A stretch of DNA of 64,000 nucleotides from Robertkochia aurantiaca (lineage in GTDB: Bacteria; Bacteroidota; Bacteroidia; Flavobacteriales; Flavobacteriaceae), in contig NZ_JAINZS010000001.1 in NCBI RefSeq assembly GCF_020166495.1, forward strand, positions 124,001 to 188,000. The letters run 5' to 3'. Positions 1-8,893 of this stretch are shown piece after piece. The stretch's first letter is position 1, and each line of letters opens with the position of its first letter. The position numbers were made by a program, and so were the translations under genes. The notes below the pieces were generated by a model. That model was not told the origin of the DNA. It made no database searches and saw nothing but the letters and a program-made list of their open reading frames with translations.

Positions 1-896
1 ATGTCGTAGTCGAGCGTTCTGATGGTCCCGATCATTTCCACAGATTCTGGAATGATGTTGTTGCGAACCCCTCCGCTAATTTTACCTACAGAGATCACCG
101 CTGCTTCTTTGGTCAGTTCCATTTCCCGGCTAATTATCGACTGTAAGCCGTCGATGATCTGGGCAGCCGTAAAGATCGGGTCAACTCCGCCCCAGGGAGC
201 GGAGCCATGGGTTTGTTTTCCTTTTACGTTGATCACGAAACGTTGAGCAGCGGCCATGGTACCTCCGGGTTTGTAGGCGATGGTACCTACGGGCAGGTAT
301 GAGGCTATATGGAGCCCGAATATGGCATCGACATCCGGATTCTTAAGTACTCCTTCGCTGACCATAAGTTTAGCGCCTCCTTCTTCTCCGGGAGGCGGAC
401 CTTCTTCTGCCGGTTGAAATATGAATTTGACCGTTCCGGCAAAATCATTGTTTTGAGAAAGAACTTCTGCCACTCCCATAAGAATGGCGATGTGGGTGTC
501 ATGGCCACAAGCATGCATCACCCCGGTTTCTTCGCCCAGAAAAGTCGTTGTCACTTCAGACTTAAAGGGTACGTCGGTGCGTTCGGTTACAGGAAGGGCA
601 TCAATGTCTGCACGCAGGGCCAGTACCTTTCCGGGGCGCCTGCCTTTCAGGGTGGCAACCACCCCTGTCTTGGCGACTCCCGTGGTCACCTCCATACCCA
701 GCGATCTGAGATGGTCTGCGATCTTGCGGGCTGTTTCGAACTCACGATTTGAAAGCTCCGGGTTCTGATGAAAATCATGACGCCAGGAAATGACCTTCTC
801 TTCGATGGCAGCGATGTCTTTTTCAAGGTTTTCCTGGGCCTGTACAACCGTTGTCAGGCAGAGAATCAAGGCCGGGAACAGTTTTCTTACTATCAT
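1..896 (-). CDS. M20 family amidohydrolase/peptidase, exported (partial)
   Basis: Metal-dependent amidohydrolase of the M20 (hippurate hydrolase / IAA-amino acid hydrolase) type; the C-terminal part lies beyond the left edge. The first 21 residues form a signal peptide ending VQAQ, so it should act in the periplasm or outside. Visible metal-site motifs are RADIDAL (near residue 96), HACGHDTH (128-135) and PAEEG with a second acidic pair. The start is the ATG at 896, three bases after the stop of the upstream DsrE-like gene, so it is the third gene of a minus-strand operon. The substrate is not predictable; amidated amino acids or peptides are typical for the family. Confidence 0.9.
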   Translation of the reverse strand, partial: MIVRKLFPALILCLTTVVQAQENLEKDIAAIEEKVISWRHDFHQNPELSNREFETARKIADHLRSLGMEVTTGVAKTGVVATLKGRRPGKVLALRADIDALPVTERTDVPFKSEVTTTFLGEETGVMHACGHDTHIAILMGVAEVLSQNNDFAGTVKFIFQPAEEGPPPGEEGGAKLMVSEGVLKNPDVDAIFGLHIASYLPVGTIAYKPGGTMAAAQRFVINVKGKQTHGSAPWGGVDPIFTAAQIIDGLQSIISREMELTKEAAVISVGKISGGVRNNIIPESVEMIGTIRTLDYD

Positions 897-899
897 ATG

Positions 900-1442
900 T
901 CAAAATTTTATGGGTCGGTAATCTTCGTTTTGAAATTTCACTAAAGCCATCATGGCAGAGGGCGCAAATTCCACCTCGGGAACAAGCATTTCCCTTGACA
1001 ATTTGCGTTTTGCCACCGACTGACCGCAAACGACAATTCGAACGTTCTTTTCACTGAGGCTTTTGATCAAATCGGTATTGGGATTGCTGATCCCGAATTT
1101 CCGGCTATATGCCGTATTGTTCATCAGATCGAAAACAGCGGTACCGTGAATCACCAGTATCAGCGACTGCCGGTCTTGAGAAATACCGCTCTGAGCATTG
1201 ATGTTTAAAAAGCGGGCCCCTGATTCGATCCTTCTGTTGACCGTACCGGGGGTTTCTGCCGAATCACTGATTTCGAAAATGGCCTTTAGTTCTTCCTTTT
1301 CCGAGAGGGCGATCTCGGGCTCAGGTATCTTATATACGGCTCCGAAATCATCGATCACGGGTCCGGTCTCAGCATGCTGAGCTGTAAGGCTCATGGTTGC
1401 TCCAAGCAGGGTATAGGCGAGTATGTGTTTTAGCTGCATCAT
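900..1442 (-). CDS. exported DsrE-like protein, copy 2
   Basis: 180-residue protein with an N-terminal signal peptide (about residues 1-21, ending LTAQ) followed by a DsrE/F-like fold. It keeps the family's single cysteine in the segment VVCGQS, the position that carries sulfur in DsrE-type proteins. It is clearly paralogous to the gene just upstream: both have TGPV-DD-GAV near the mature N terminus, KFGISNPN or KYGISNPN in the middle, and EVEFA.SAM.ALVKFQN at the end. The start ATG overlaps the upstream stop by one base (TGATG), so translation is likely coupled. Function in sulfur handling is a family inference; the exported location is unusual for cytoplasmic DsrE. Confidence 0.8.
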   Translation of the reverse strand: MMQLKHILAYTLLGATMSLTAQHAETGPVIDDFGAVYKIPEPEIALSEKEELKAIFEISDSAETPGTVNRRIESGARFLNINAQSGISQDRQSLILVIHGTAVFDLMNNTAYSRKFGISNPNTDLIKSLSEKNVRIVVCGQSVAKRKLSREMLVPEVEFAPSAMMALVKFQNEDYRPIKF

Positions 1443-1978
1443 CAGAATTTAATAAGCCGGTATTGATCATTTTGAAATTTCACCAGCGCTGTCATGGCCG
1501 AAAGTGCAAATTCAACCTCAGGTAAAGCGACAGCTTTGGTCAGGTTCCTGTTGGCGGCCGATTGGCCGCAGACCACCACCCGAACTCCCAGGTCATGCAG
1601 TTCTGCGATAAGTTCGGCATTCGGGTTGGAGATCCCGTATTTTTTGCGATATGCATCATTATTCAGAAGATCGTAGACCCCGCCGCCATGAATAATCAGC
1701 ACTACCGCCTGCTGAGAGGTGGGAATATTATTCTGGGCGTGCAGGTTCAGATAACGGGCCGCCGATTCTATTAATGGATTTGGCTTATCTCTGTCATCGA
1801 ATTGTCTGTTGATTTCGAACAAAGCCTTCAATTTTTCATTCTTGCCAATGGTTACATCCAGTTCAGGAACCGGAAAGACCGCTCCGTAATCATCTAAGAC
1901 AGGTCCGGTCTTGGTGCGCTGGGCAGAAGTGGCTAAAAAGGTCAGGGTAAAAAGTAAGGTGAATAGGTAAGCTCTCAT
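1442..1978 (-). CDS. exported DsrE-like protein, copy 1
   Basis: 178-residue first gene of the operon with the second DsrE-like gene and the M20 hydrolase. Signal peptide about residues 1-19, ending ATSAQ. It carries the same VVCGQSAA cysteine motif and the C-terminal EVEFALSAMTALVKFQN block as its downstream neighbour, which marks a tandem duplication. DsrE/F proteins act in persulfide transfer in known sulfur oxidisers, but nothing here shows a sulfur-oxidation pathway, so the role is open. About 120 bases separate it from the divergent helicase gene; I find no convincing promoter in that gap. Confidence 0.8.
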   Translation of the reverse strand: MRAYLFTLLFTLTFLATSAQRTKTGPVLDDYGAVFPVPELDVTIGKNEKLKALFEINRQFDDRDKPNPLIESAARYLNLHAQNNIPTSQQAVVLIIHGGGVYDLLNNDAYRKKYGISNPNAELIAELHDLGVRVVVCGQSAANRNLTKAVALPEVEFALSAMTALVKFQNDQYRLIKF

Positions 1979-2161
1979 ATAGATTTATGGTTAATACGTG
2001 TTAAATATACCATTTTCTGTTATCCCTGATTAAATTTTAAAATCGATCTTTACAGATCGCTCACATTTGGTTAAATTCACGCAGAATTTTTAACGGCGTT
2101 CTTGATCATCGAATTTCCGGATATTTTCAGGACAAATTCCGCCTCAAAACCTAGCACAGCA

Positions 2162-4492
2162 TTGGAAAATTATATCGCAGAACTCAATGAAGCACAACAG
2201 GCACCCGTTTTACACAAAGACGGAGCCCTTATGGTCATAGCCGGAGCCGGTTCGGGCAAGACCCGGGTGCTTACCTATCGCATCGCATACCTGATGAATC
2301 AGGGAATAGACCCGTTTAATATTCTTGCTCTTACCTTTACCAATAAGGCGGCCAGGGAAATGAAAAAGCGAATTGCCGATATCGTGGGTGATAGCGAGGC
2401 CAAGAACCTTTGGATGGGAACCTTTCACTCGGTATTCGCCAAAATTCTGCGTATTGAGGCTGATAAACTGGGCTACCCGTCTAATTTCACGATTTACGAC
2501 ACCCAGGACTCCCAGCGATTGATCAATTCGATCATCAAGGAAATGGGTCTTGATAAAGACGTCTATAAGTACAAACAGGTACAAAACCGTATTTCATCGT
2601 ATAAGAATAACCTGATCACCGTTAAAGCCTATTTTAACAACCCTGAGCTAATGGAAGCCGATGCCATGGCAAAAAGGCCGAGGCTGGGGGAGATCTATAA
2701 CGAATATTGTGAGCGTTGCTTTAAGGCGGGAGCGATGGATTTTGATGATCTCCTGCTGAAGACCAATGAACTGCTGAATCGGTTTCCGGATGTACTGGCC
2801 AAATACCAGGAACGTTTCCGCTACATCCTGGTCGATGAGTACCAGGATACGAATCACTCTCAGTACCTTATCGTTAAGGCATTGTCAGACCGGTATCAGA
2901 ATATTTGCGTGGTAGGTGACGATGCCCAGAGTATCTATGCTTTTCGTGGTGCGAACATCAATAATATCCTGAATTTTCAGAGGGATTATGACGATGTGGC
3001 TATGTATCGTCTGGAACAGAATTACCGTTCGACCAGAAACATAGTTAACGCTGCCAATTCGGTGATCGAAAAGAACAAGACCAGGCTGGAGAAAGTGGTT
3101 TGGACCGACAATGAAGACGGAAACCCGATTAAAGTACACCGATCGTCTACCGATGCCGAAGAGGGCCGCTTTGTGGCTTCCTCCATATTTGAGCATATGA
3201 TGCAGCAGCAATTAAGTGAAAGCAATTTTGCTGTTTTGTACCGAACCAATTCTCAGTCGCGTGCCATAGAAGATGCCCTCAGAAGGAAAGACATCCCTTA
3301 TCGTATCTATGGCGGTTTATCGTTCTATCAGAGGAAAGAGATTAAAGATGTACTGGCCTATCTCAGACTGGTATTGAATCCGAAAGACGAAGAGGCATTG
3401 GTAAGGGTGATCAATTACCCGGCTCGTGGAATCGGGCAGACCACCCTTGAAAAACTTACCGTTGCTGCCAACCACTACAAGCGATCGATCTTTGAGGTGA
3501 TGTCTAATCTCGATAAGATCAATCTGAAGATAAATAGTGGTACACGGCGTAAGCTGGAAGATTTCGTCACCATGATCGAAAGTTTCAGGGTTACGAATCA
3601 ATCGGCAGATGCCTTTGTACTGGCTGAACACGTGGCTAAAAAAACCGGATTGCTTCAGGAGTTTAAAAAAGACGGGACTCCCGAAGGAATTGCCCGAATG
3701 GAAAACGTTGAGGAACTGCTGAACGGTATACAGGATTTTGTCGAGGGGCAAAAGGAAGTGGCCGATGCCGAGGGCAGCCTGTCTGAATTCCTGGAAGATG
3801 TGGCCCTGGCAACCGACCTTGATAACGAAACGGGAGATGAAGATCGCGTGGCATTGATGACTATTCACCTGGCGAAAGGCCTTGAATTCCCTTATGTTTA
3901 TATCGTGGGTATGGAAGAAGATCTTTTTCCATCAGCTATGAGTATGAATACCCGTAGCGAACTGGAGGAAGAACGCAGGTTGTTCTATGTGGCGTTGACC
4001 CGTGCCGAGAAACAGGCATATCTCACATATACCCAGAGCCGGTACCGTTGGGGAAAGCTCATCGATGCAGAACCCAGTCGTTTTATCGAGGAGATAGAAG
4101 AGAAATACCTCGAACACCTGACTCCTCCGGTTGACAGCAGTTACCGGTATAAACCACTGATGAACACCGATATTTTTGGCGATGTTGACAAAAGCAAACT
4201 CCGGCAGACAAAGCCGGTTTCTGGCACGCCGCCACAAAAGCCGAAACCTTCCGAAGAGAAGCTCAGAAAACTTCGCAAAGTGAAGCCTGATCTGGGCAAT
4301 CCGAAACCTTCTAACAACAAAATTCCGGAGAACCTGGTGGAAGGAGCCCGCATAGAGCACACCCGTTTTGGAAGGGGAGAGGTATTGAAGCTTGAAGGCG
4401 TTGGCAACGATAAAAAGGCAGAGATTCGTTTTGATAATGGAGATGTGAAAAAGCTGCTGCTAAGGTTTGCAAAACTGGAGGTGATCAGTTAA
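2162..4492 (+). CDS. UvrD/PcrA-type ATP-dependent 3'-5' DNA helicase
   Basis: Superfamily 1A helicase of repair and replication restart. Motifs in order: Walker A AGAGSGKT (about residues 28-35), TFTNKAA motif Ia, DEYQDT Walker B (about 225), GDDAQSIYAFRGA motif III, QNYRST motif IV, TIHLAKGLEF motif V, VALTRA motif VI. A basic linker and a short Tudor-like tail (FGRGEVLKLEGVG) follow, as in PcrA. No ATG lies near the conserved start. I prefer the TTG at 2162, which places the family's NYIAELNEAQ at the N terminus; the TTG at 2102 would add 20 residues that do not look conserved. Divergent from the DsrE operon and followed by the YrdC/YciO gene. Confidence 0.93.
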   Translation: MENYIAELNEAQQAPVLHKDGALMVIAGAGSGKTRVLTYRIAYLMNQGIDPFNILALTFTNKAAREMKKRIADIVGDSEAKNLWMGTFHSVFAKILRIEADKLGYPSNFTIYDTQDSQRLINSIIKEMGLDKDVYKYKQVQNRISSYKNNLITVKAYFNNPELMEADAMAKRPRLGEIYNEYCERCFKAGAMDFDDLLLKTNELLNRFPDVLAKYQERFRYILVDEYQDTNHSQYLIVKALSDRYQNICVVGDDAQSIYAFRGANINNILNFQRDYDDVAMYRLEQNYRSTRNIVNAANSVIEKNKTRLEKVVWTDNEDGNPIKVHRSSTDAEEGRFVASSIFEHMMQQQLSESNFAVLYRTNSQSRAIEDALRRKDIPYRIYGGLSFYQRKEIKDVLAYLRLVLNPKDEEALVRVINYPARGIGQTTLEKLTVAANHYKRSIFEVMSNLDKINLKINSGTRRKLEDFVTMIESFRVTNQSADAFVLAEHVAKKTGLLQEFKKDGTPEGIARMENVEELLNGIQDFVEGQKEVADAEGSLSEFLEDVALATDLDNETGDEDRVALMTIHLAKGLEFPYVYIVGMEEDLFPSAMSMNTRSELEEERRLFYVALTRAEKQAYLTYTQSRYRWGKLIDAEPSRFIEEIEEKYLEHLTPPVDSSYRYKPLMNTDIFGDVDKSKLRQTKPVSGTPPQKPKPSEEKLRKLRKVKPDLGNPKPSNNKIPENLVEGARIEHTRFGRGEVLKLEGVGNDKKAEIRFDNGDVKKLLLRFAKLEVIS

Positions 4493-4539
4493 ACTTATTT
4501 GACTGGGTTTGAGTATCTTTACCATAAGCATTTTTACTT

Positions 4540-5163
4540 ATGGCAGAACTTATACGCATCTACGAAGAGAACCCCAACCCGAAAGAGATCAAGAAGGTGG
4601 TCGACGTTTTGAGAAAAGGCGGACTCATCATCTATCCGACAGATACGGTTTATGGTCTGGGTTGTGATATCACCAATTCAAAGGCTTTAGAAAGGATCGC
4701 CTGGATCAAGGGTGTAAAATTGGAAAAAGCCAATTTCTCATTTATATGTGCAGACCTGAGCAACCTCTCTGATTATGCCAGGCAGCTGGATACGCCTACT
4801 TTTAAAATTCTCAAAAGAGCCCTCCCGGGACCTTATACCTTTATCCTGCCCGGGAATAATAACCTTCCTAAAGACTTCAGAAAAAAGAAAACAGTGGGTA
4901 TTCGTGTACCTGATAACAATATTGCCCGTACCCTGGTAACCCAGTTGGGAAATCCGATTGTATCGACTTCCATCAGGGACGAAGATGAAGTGATCGAGTA
5001 TACCACAGATCCCGAGTTGATACACGAAAAATGGGATAAGCTTGTCGATATAGTGATCGATGGGGGCTATGGAGATAATGCACCTTCTACCGTGATCGAC
5101 CTTTCAGGAGATGTTCCTGAGATCGTCAGGGAAGGGAAGGGAGATGTCAGTGTGATCAGCTGA
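4540..5163 (+). CDS. YrdC/YciO-family L-threonylcarbamoyladenylate synthase-like protein
   Basis: 207-residue YrdC-domain protein. The family makes threonylcarbamoyl-AMP from threonine, bicarbonate and ATP for the t6A37 modification of tRNA. Visible are the nucleotide-binding start PTDTVYGLGCD, PGPYTFILPG, and the basic KKTVGIRVP strand near residues 117-125. Overall it resembles E. coli YciO more than TsaC (for example KGGLIIYPTD and NFSFICADLSNLSDY). YciO is less active than TsaC in other species, so a t6A role is likely but not certain. TsaE is encoded separately at about 24 kb. A bidirectional hairpin terminator follows. Confidence 0.88.
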   Translation: MAELIRIYEENPNPKEIKKVVDVLRKGGLIIYPTDTVYGLGCDITNSKALERIAWIKGVKLEKANFSFICADLSNLSDYARQLDTPTFKILKRALPGPYTFILPGNNNLPKDFRKKKTVGIRVPDNNIARTLVTQLGNPIVSTSIRDEDEVIEYTTDPELIHEKWDKLVDIVIDGGYGDNAPSTVIDLSGDVPEIVREGKGDVSVIS

Positions 5164-5223
5164 TCACCGGTTGAATATAGACAAGACAACCCTTCTGCTT
5201 AGTTGATGAAAATAGCATAGAAT

Positions 5224-5250
5224 AAAAAAAGCTGCCCGAAGGCAGCTTTT
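5224..5250. terminator. bidirectional intrinsic terminator
   Basis: Perfect 6-bp stem GCTGCC/GGCAGC (5231-5236 and 5241-5246) with a CGAA tetraloop, an A-run before it and a T-run after it. It sits between the convergent YrdC/YciO and OmpA genes and can stop transcription from both. Confidence 0.9.
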
Positions 5251-5274
5251 AATATATTATCTCAACAACTGTGA

Positions 5275-6135
5275 TTAGTTGATGTTAGGATCTTTCATTC
5301 CTTCTTCGATCATGCTGTAGAACTGATCGATTTTTGGAAGAACAACGATTCTGGTTCTTCTGTTCTTAGCTTTACCTTCTCTGGTAGAGTTATCAGCTAC
5401 CGGGATGTACTCTCCGCGACCTGCTGCGGTCATTCTGGCAGGAGATACCCCAAAGTCATCCTGAAGAATTCTTACTACGGCAGTAGCACGAAGTACAGAC
5501 AGATCCCAGTTATCTTTGATAGCAGCTGTGCTGATAGGATCGGTGTCGGTGTGTCCTTCAACCATGAATTCGAAATCAGGCTTGTTTTTAACTACGGTAG
5601 CAACTTTACCAAGTACTTCTTTAGCTCTTGGAGTTACAACGGTACTACCACTTCTGAATAACAGCTTATCTGAAATATTTACATAAACCACTCCTTTTTC
5701 TACGCTGATGTTGATGTCTTCGTCATCAAGATTTCCAAGCACTCCTTTCAGGCTCTGTACCAACGCAAGATTCACAGAATCTCTGCGGGTTACGGCATCT
5801 TGTAGTTTTCTTATGGTAAGGTCTTTTTCTCTTAAGCTTTCCAGTGATTTTTCAAGGTTTTCTGCTCCTTTGGTAGTAAGGGTGGTCAGATTACCCATAT
5901 TGTTGATAAGTTCCTGATTGTTTGCTTTCAACAGGTCGTTTTGCTGCTTCAGGCTTTCCATTTCAGCCATAGCAGAAGCTTTTTCTTCAAGACAGGTGTT
6001 CAACTTTACAGTAGCAGAATTAAGTAGGTCCTGTGATTCTTTGTATTTGCTCTCAAGTTCAGAGTATTTCTTAGAAGACACACAAGATGTTAGGATTACC
6101 GCACTTAGGGCACCTAATAATAGAATTCTTTTCAT
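5275..6135 (-). CDS. OmpA-family peptidoglycan-associated lipoprotein
   Basis: 286-residue outer-membrane lipoprotein. The signal peptide ends in the lipobox LTSC (Cys18). Residues about 20-125 are heptad-rich coiled coil. The C-terminal OmpA domain (about 150-275) binds meso-diaminopimelate through the segments EGHTDTDP and NRRTRI. It should tether the outer membrane to the cell wall. Monocistronic: it is flanked by a terminator downstream and by a -7 box (TATTTTTG) upstream. The coiled-coil spacer is longer than in E. coli Pal. Confidence 0.92.
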   Translation of the reverse strand: MKRILLLGALSAVILTSCVSSKKYSELESKYKESQDLLNSATVKLNTCLEEKASAMAEMESLKQQNDLLKANNQELINNMGNLTTLTTKGAENLEKSLESLREKDLTIRKLQDAVTRRDSVNLALVQSLKGVLGNLDDEDINISVEKGVVYVNISDKLLFRSGSTVVTPRAKEVLGKVATVVKNKPDFEFMVEGHTDTDPISTAAIKDNWDLSVLRATAVVRILQDDFGVSPARMTAAGRGEYIPVADNSTREGKAKNRRTRIVVLPKIDQFYSMIEEGMKDPNIN

Positions 6136-6177
6136 AATTGTGATTTTACTTATTTATAGGGTTTACTGATATTAACG

Positions 6178-6185
6178 CAAAAATA
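6178..6185 (-). promoter_or_regulatory. -7 box for the OmpA-family gene
   Basis: Read on the minus strand this is TATTTTTG, an exact match to TAnnTTTG. It lies 42 bases before the ATG. A TTTG at 6211-6214 could be the -33 element with a 25-base spacer, somewhat longer than usual. Confidence 0.55.
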
Positions 6186-6244
6186 TGTAAAAAGCAAGAG
6201 GGCCTTCCGGCAAATTAGTTAATTTTTTATTAATTGCATTGTGC

Positions 6245-7264
6245 TCACTGGGGTGAACGGGGATCGGACGAAACCACCTGCTTGTACAACTTCCTTCTAT
6301 ATACGAAATAGCTTAGCACTATGGATGTGCATTTGTAATATTTTATGTCCTTATTGACGAAGTCTCTTTTTTTCAACATTTTACCGAGGTTGCGGTAGAA
6401 ACTCAGATGAGCTTTGAAAACAGCAGCGAAGTGTCTGACTTTCAGCTGAAAGAGAAAACGCGCAGCCGCAATTCCATCGAGAAGTAACCTGGCGATGAGA
6501 AGAGGTAATACTTTTCTGCGCGGAAGATTTTTAGTGATCGAAAACAACGAGTTTCTGAAATTCAGAAACGTTTTTTGCGGATTCATGGCATTCAGAGTGG
6601 CTCCCCCCACATGATACACCACTGAGCTCCCTATATATCTGATCTGATAGCCTCTGTTGATGGTTTTCCAGCAGAAGTCGATCTCTTCCTGGTGGGCAAA
6701 ATAATCCTCATCAAACCCACCGTTGGAAACGAATACTTCCTTCCTTACAAACATACAGGCACCGCTGGCCCAGAATATCCCGAAGTGATCGTTGTATTGT
6801 CCGTTATCCTTCTCAAGTGACTGAAAGATCCTTCCCCTGCAGAAAGGATAACCGAGACGGTCTATGAACCCACCCGCAGCACCGGCGTACTCGAAAAACT
6901 CAGGATTTTTATAATCGAGAATTTTGGGCTGAGCAACGGCCAGGTGTTGGTCCTTTTCAAAGGCTTCAATGATCGGTGTAAGCCAGCCCTGCGTTACTTC
7001 GACATCAGAATTTAAAAGGCAGAACAGATCTGCCTCAATATGTTGAAGGGCGTCGTTGTAGCCCTTGGCATAACCACCGTTTACCGAATTCTGAACAAGT
7101 TTTACTTCTGGGTAATTTTCCCTTACAAAGGCAACAGAATCATCGGAAGAGGCATTATCTGCAACCCAGACGGTCGCTTCCTTACTGTGATTCACGACTG
7201 AAGGGAGGAACTTTTCAAGCAGTTCCTTGCCGTTCCAGTTCAATATGACTATTGCGATCTTCAT
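6245..7264 (-). CDS. family 2 glycosyltransferase
   Basis: 339-residue GT-A inverting glycosyltransferase. The N terminus has the usual AIVILNWNG strand, then VADNASSDDS (nucleotide-sugar binding), NGGYAKGYN, and the metal-binding LNSDVE in place of DxD. The segment HQEEIDFCWK is typical of rhamnosyltransferase-like GT2 enzymes (ED.D.C.R type). The C-terminal 70 residues are basic and may lie on the membrane. It probably works on a cell-surface polysaccharide; donor and acceptor cannot be read from sequence. There is a 53-base gap to the upstream HsdR_N gene, so co-transcription is possible. Confidence 0.88.
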   Translation of the reverse strand: MKIAIVILNWNGKELLEKFLPSVVNHSKEATVWVADNASSDDSVAFVRENYPEVKLVQNSVNGGYAKGYNDALQHIEADLFCLLNSDVEVTQGWLTPIIEAFEKDQHLAVAQPKILDYKNPEFFEYAGAAGGFIDRLGYPFCRGRIFQSLEKDNGQYNDHFGIFWASGACMFVRKEVFVSNGGFDEDYFAHQEEIDFCWKTINRGYQIRYIGSSVVYHVGGATLNAMNPQKTFLNFRNSLFSITKNLPRRKVLPLLIARLLLDGIAAARFLFQLKVRHFAAVFKAHLSFYRNLGKMLKKRDFVNKDIKYYKCTSIVLSYFVYRRKLYKQVVSSDPRSPQ

Positions 7265-7317
7265 GCTTATGGGGCTTGGCCGCGTGCGGGCCGGACGTAC
7301 TTTTAGGGTGATGCAAA

Positions 7318-7764
7318 TTAACGCATATATGGCGGAATAGCCTTAAGGAAAACATATTTTTCTTTCTCGTAATCCATCTGTGCATAGATATGTTTTAATC
7401 CATTGGTAACCATGAGGTAACGACCGTTCAGCACACGGTTATAACGGGCGATTTGATCAAATACTTTCTGATCTACCGCCACATCCGGCTGTTTACATTC
7501 GACAAGCACCTCGATATCTCCCCGTGTATTAAAAACCACCACATCGTATCTTCTGGATAGTCCGTTAACCTTTAGTTCCTTTTCAACATTGATCAGTGAC
7601 ATGGGGTAACCGAGCTCCTGGTTCAAAAACTGTATCACGTGCTGCCGAACCCATTCTTCAGGCTGTAGCACGATAAATTTTTTGCGTACCGGGTCGAAAA
7701 TGTGGATTTTATTTTCCCTATTTTTGAATCGAAAGTGGTAGGGCGGAAAGTTTAGATCTTGCAT
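7318..7764 (-). CDS. stand-alone HsdR N-terminal (PD-(D/E)XK) domain protein
   Basis: 148-residue protein made only of the HSDR_N nuclease fold found at the start of type I restriction R subunits. The core is Asp74 (RRYDVVVFN), then Glu89-Cys-Lys91 (VLVECKQ), the spacing expected for a PD-(D/E)XK active site. There is no helicase, and no HsdM or HsdS gene nearby, so it is not a restriction system. It is divergent from the DNA polymerase III delta gene, an arrangement I recall from other flavobacteria, which points to a housekeeping DNA role that is not established. Confidence 0.85.
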   Translation of the reverse strand: MQDLNFPPYHFRFKNRENKIHIFDPVRKKFIVLQPEEWVRQHVIQFLNQELGYPMSLINVEKELKVNGLSRRYDVVVFNTRGDIEVLVECKQPDVAVDQKVFDQIARYNRVLNGRYLMVTNGLKHIYAQMDYEKEKYVFLKAIPPYMR

Positions 7765-7842
7765 ATGGCAAATATGTAAAACGGCCGTCGCTTTTAAAAC
7801 AATATACCCTTAAATTTTCAAATTCGACTTTAACCTTTCTCC

Positions 7843-8847
7843 ATGGATCAGGTAAAAAAAATCGTTTCAGATATCAAAAAGGGGCAGATCAGCCCCGTAT
7901 ATTTTTTATTTGGTGAAGAACCTTATTACATAGATCGTATTTCAGACTTTATCGAAGATAATGTCCTGTCGGAAGAAGAAAAGGGCTTCAATCAGGTGAT
8001 TCTTTATGGTAAGGAGGTTACGGTAGATGATATCGTGGCTAATGCCAAGCGTTATCCAATGATGGCCGAAAGGCAGGTCGTGATTGTAAAGGAAGCGCAG
8101 CATCTCGCCCGGAGCATCGAAAAGCTCGAACCATATATTAACGATCCGCAACCCACTACGGTTCTGGTGTTTTGCTATAAGCACAAAAAACCGGATGGAA
8201 GGCTGAAGGTGTTTAAGACCTTAAAGAAAAAAGGGGTCTACTTCGAAAGTAAAAAGCTTTACGAGAATCAGGTAGCCGACTGGATCAGGAAGGTATTGGC
8301 CGGGAACGATTACAGCATCACGCCGAAGGCGGCACAAATGCTCGTTGAATTTCTGGGCACAGACCTGAGTAAGGTGCATAATGAACTTGAAAAACTGAAG
8401 GTGGTGCTGCCAAAAGGAAGTAATATAACTCCTGAAGTGATAGAGCAGAATATCGGTATCAGTAAAGACTATAACAATTTTGAATTGCGAAATGCCATAG
8501 GAGGCAGGGATTTTAAGAAAGCGATACAGATCGTTACTTATTTCTCACAAAACCCAAAAGACAACCCGGTGGTGGTCACACTGGCATTGTTATTCTCTTA
8601 CTTTTCTACCCTGATGCAATATCATGCGCTGGATGATCACTCGAATAAACATGTGGCCTCAGTTCTGAAAATACCTCCCTATTTCGTAAAGGATTATCAG
8701 CAGGCGGCTCATAATTACCCTATGAAGAAAGTGAGTCGGGTGATCAATTATATAAGGGAGGCAGATATGAAGTTTAAGGGAGTAGGGGCTCACAGAATAT
8801 CACAGGAAGATCTGCTGAAAGAGCTAATGGTGAAAATAATGGCATAA
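7843..8847 (+). CDS. holA: DNA polymerase III delta subunit
   Basis: 334-residue clamp-loader delta subunit, which opens the beta clamp. The N terminus YFLFGEEPYYID, the SxFKTLKKKGVYFE-like domain I end, and the FELRNAIGGRDFKKA segment in the helical collar are typical of the family. It has no Walker motif, as expected for delta. The start ATG follows a 78-base divergent region shared with the HsdR_N gene. A strong hairpin terminator overlaps the bases right after its stop. Confidence 0.92.
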   Translation: MDQVKKIVSDIKKGQISPVYFLFGEEPYYIDRISDFIEDNVLSEEEKGFNQVILYGKEVTVDDIVANAKRYPMMAERQVVIVKEAQHLARSIEKLEPYINDPQPTTVLVFCYKHKKPDGRLKVFKTLKKKGVYFESKKLYENQVADWIRKVLAGNDYSITPKAAQMLVEFLGTDLSKVHNELEKLKVVLPKGSNITPEVIEQNIGISKDYNNFELRNAIGGRDFKKAIQIVTYFSQNPKDNPVVVTLALLFSYFSTLMQYHALDDHSNKHVASVLKIPPYFVKDYQQAAHNYPMKKVSRVINYIREADMKFKGVGAHRISQEDLLKELMVKIMA

Positions 8848-8876
8848 AAAAACCCCGGAGATGCCGGGGTTTTGTT
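8846..8876. terminator. bidirectional intrinsic terminator
   Basis: 8-bp GC-rich stem AACCCCGG/CCGGGGTT (8851-8858 and 8864-8871) with loop AGATG, flanked by A and T runs. It separates the convergent holA and E1 dehydrogenase genes. Confidence 0.93.
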
Positions 8877-8893
8877 TTATCTGTGATCTTTAC

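Noticed and set aside
4514-4521. TATCTTTA as promoter of the YrdC/YciO gene
   Set aside because: Lacks the final G of the -7 box and has no TTG at a suitable distance; the gene may be read from the helicase promoter.
7318-8847. A restriction or defence system around the HsdR_N protein
   Set aside because: No methylase, specificity subunit or helicase partner; neighbours are holA and a glycosyltransferase.
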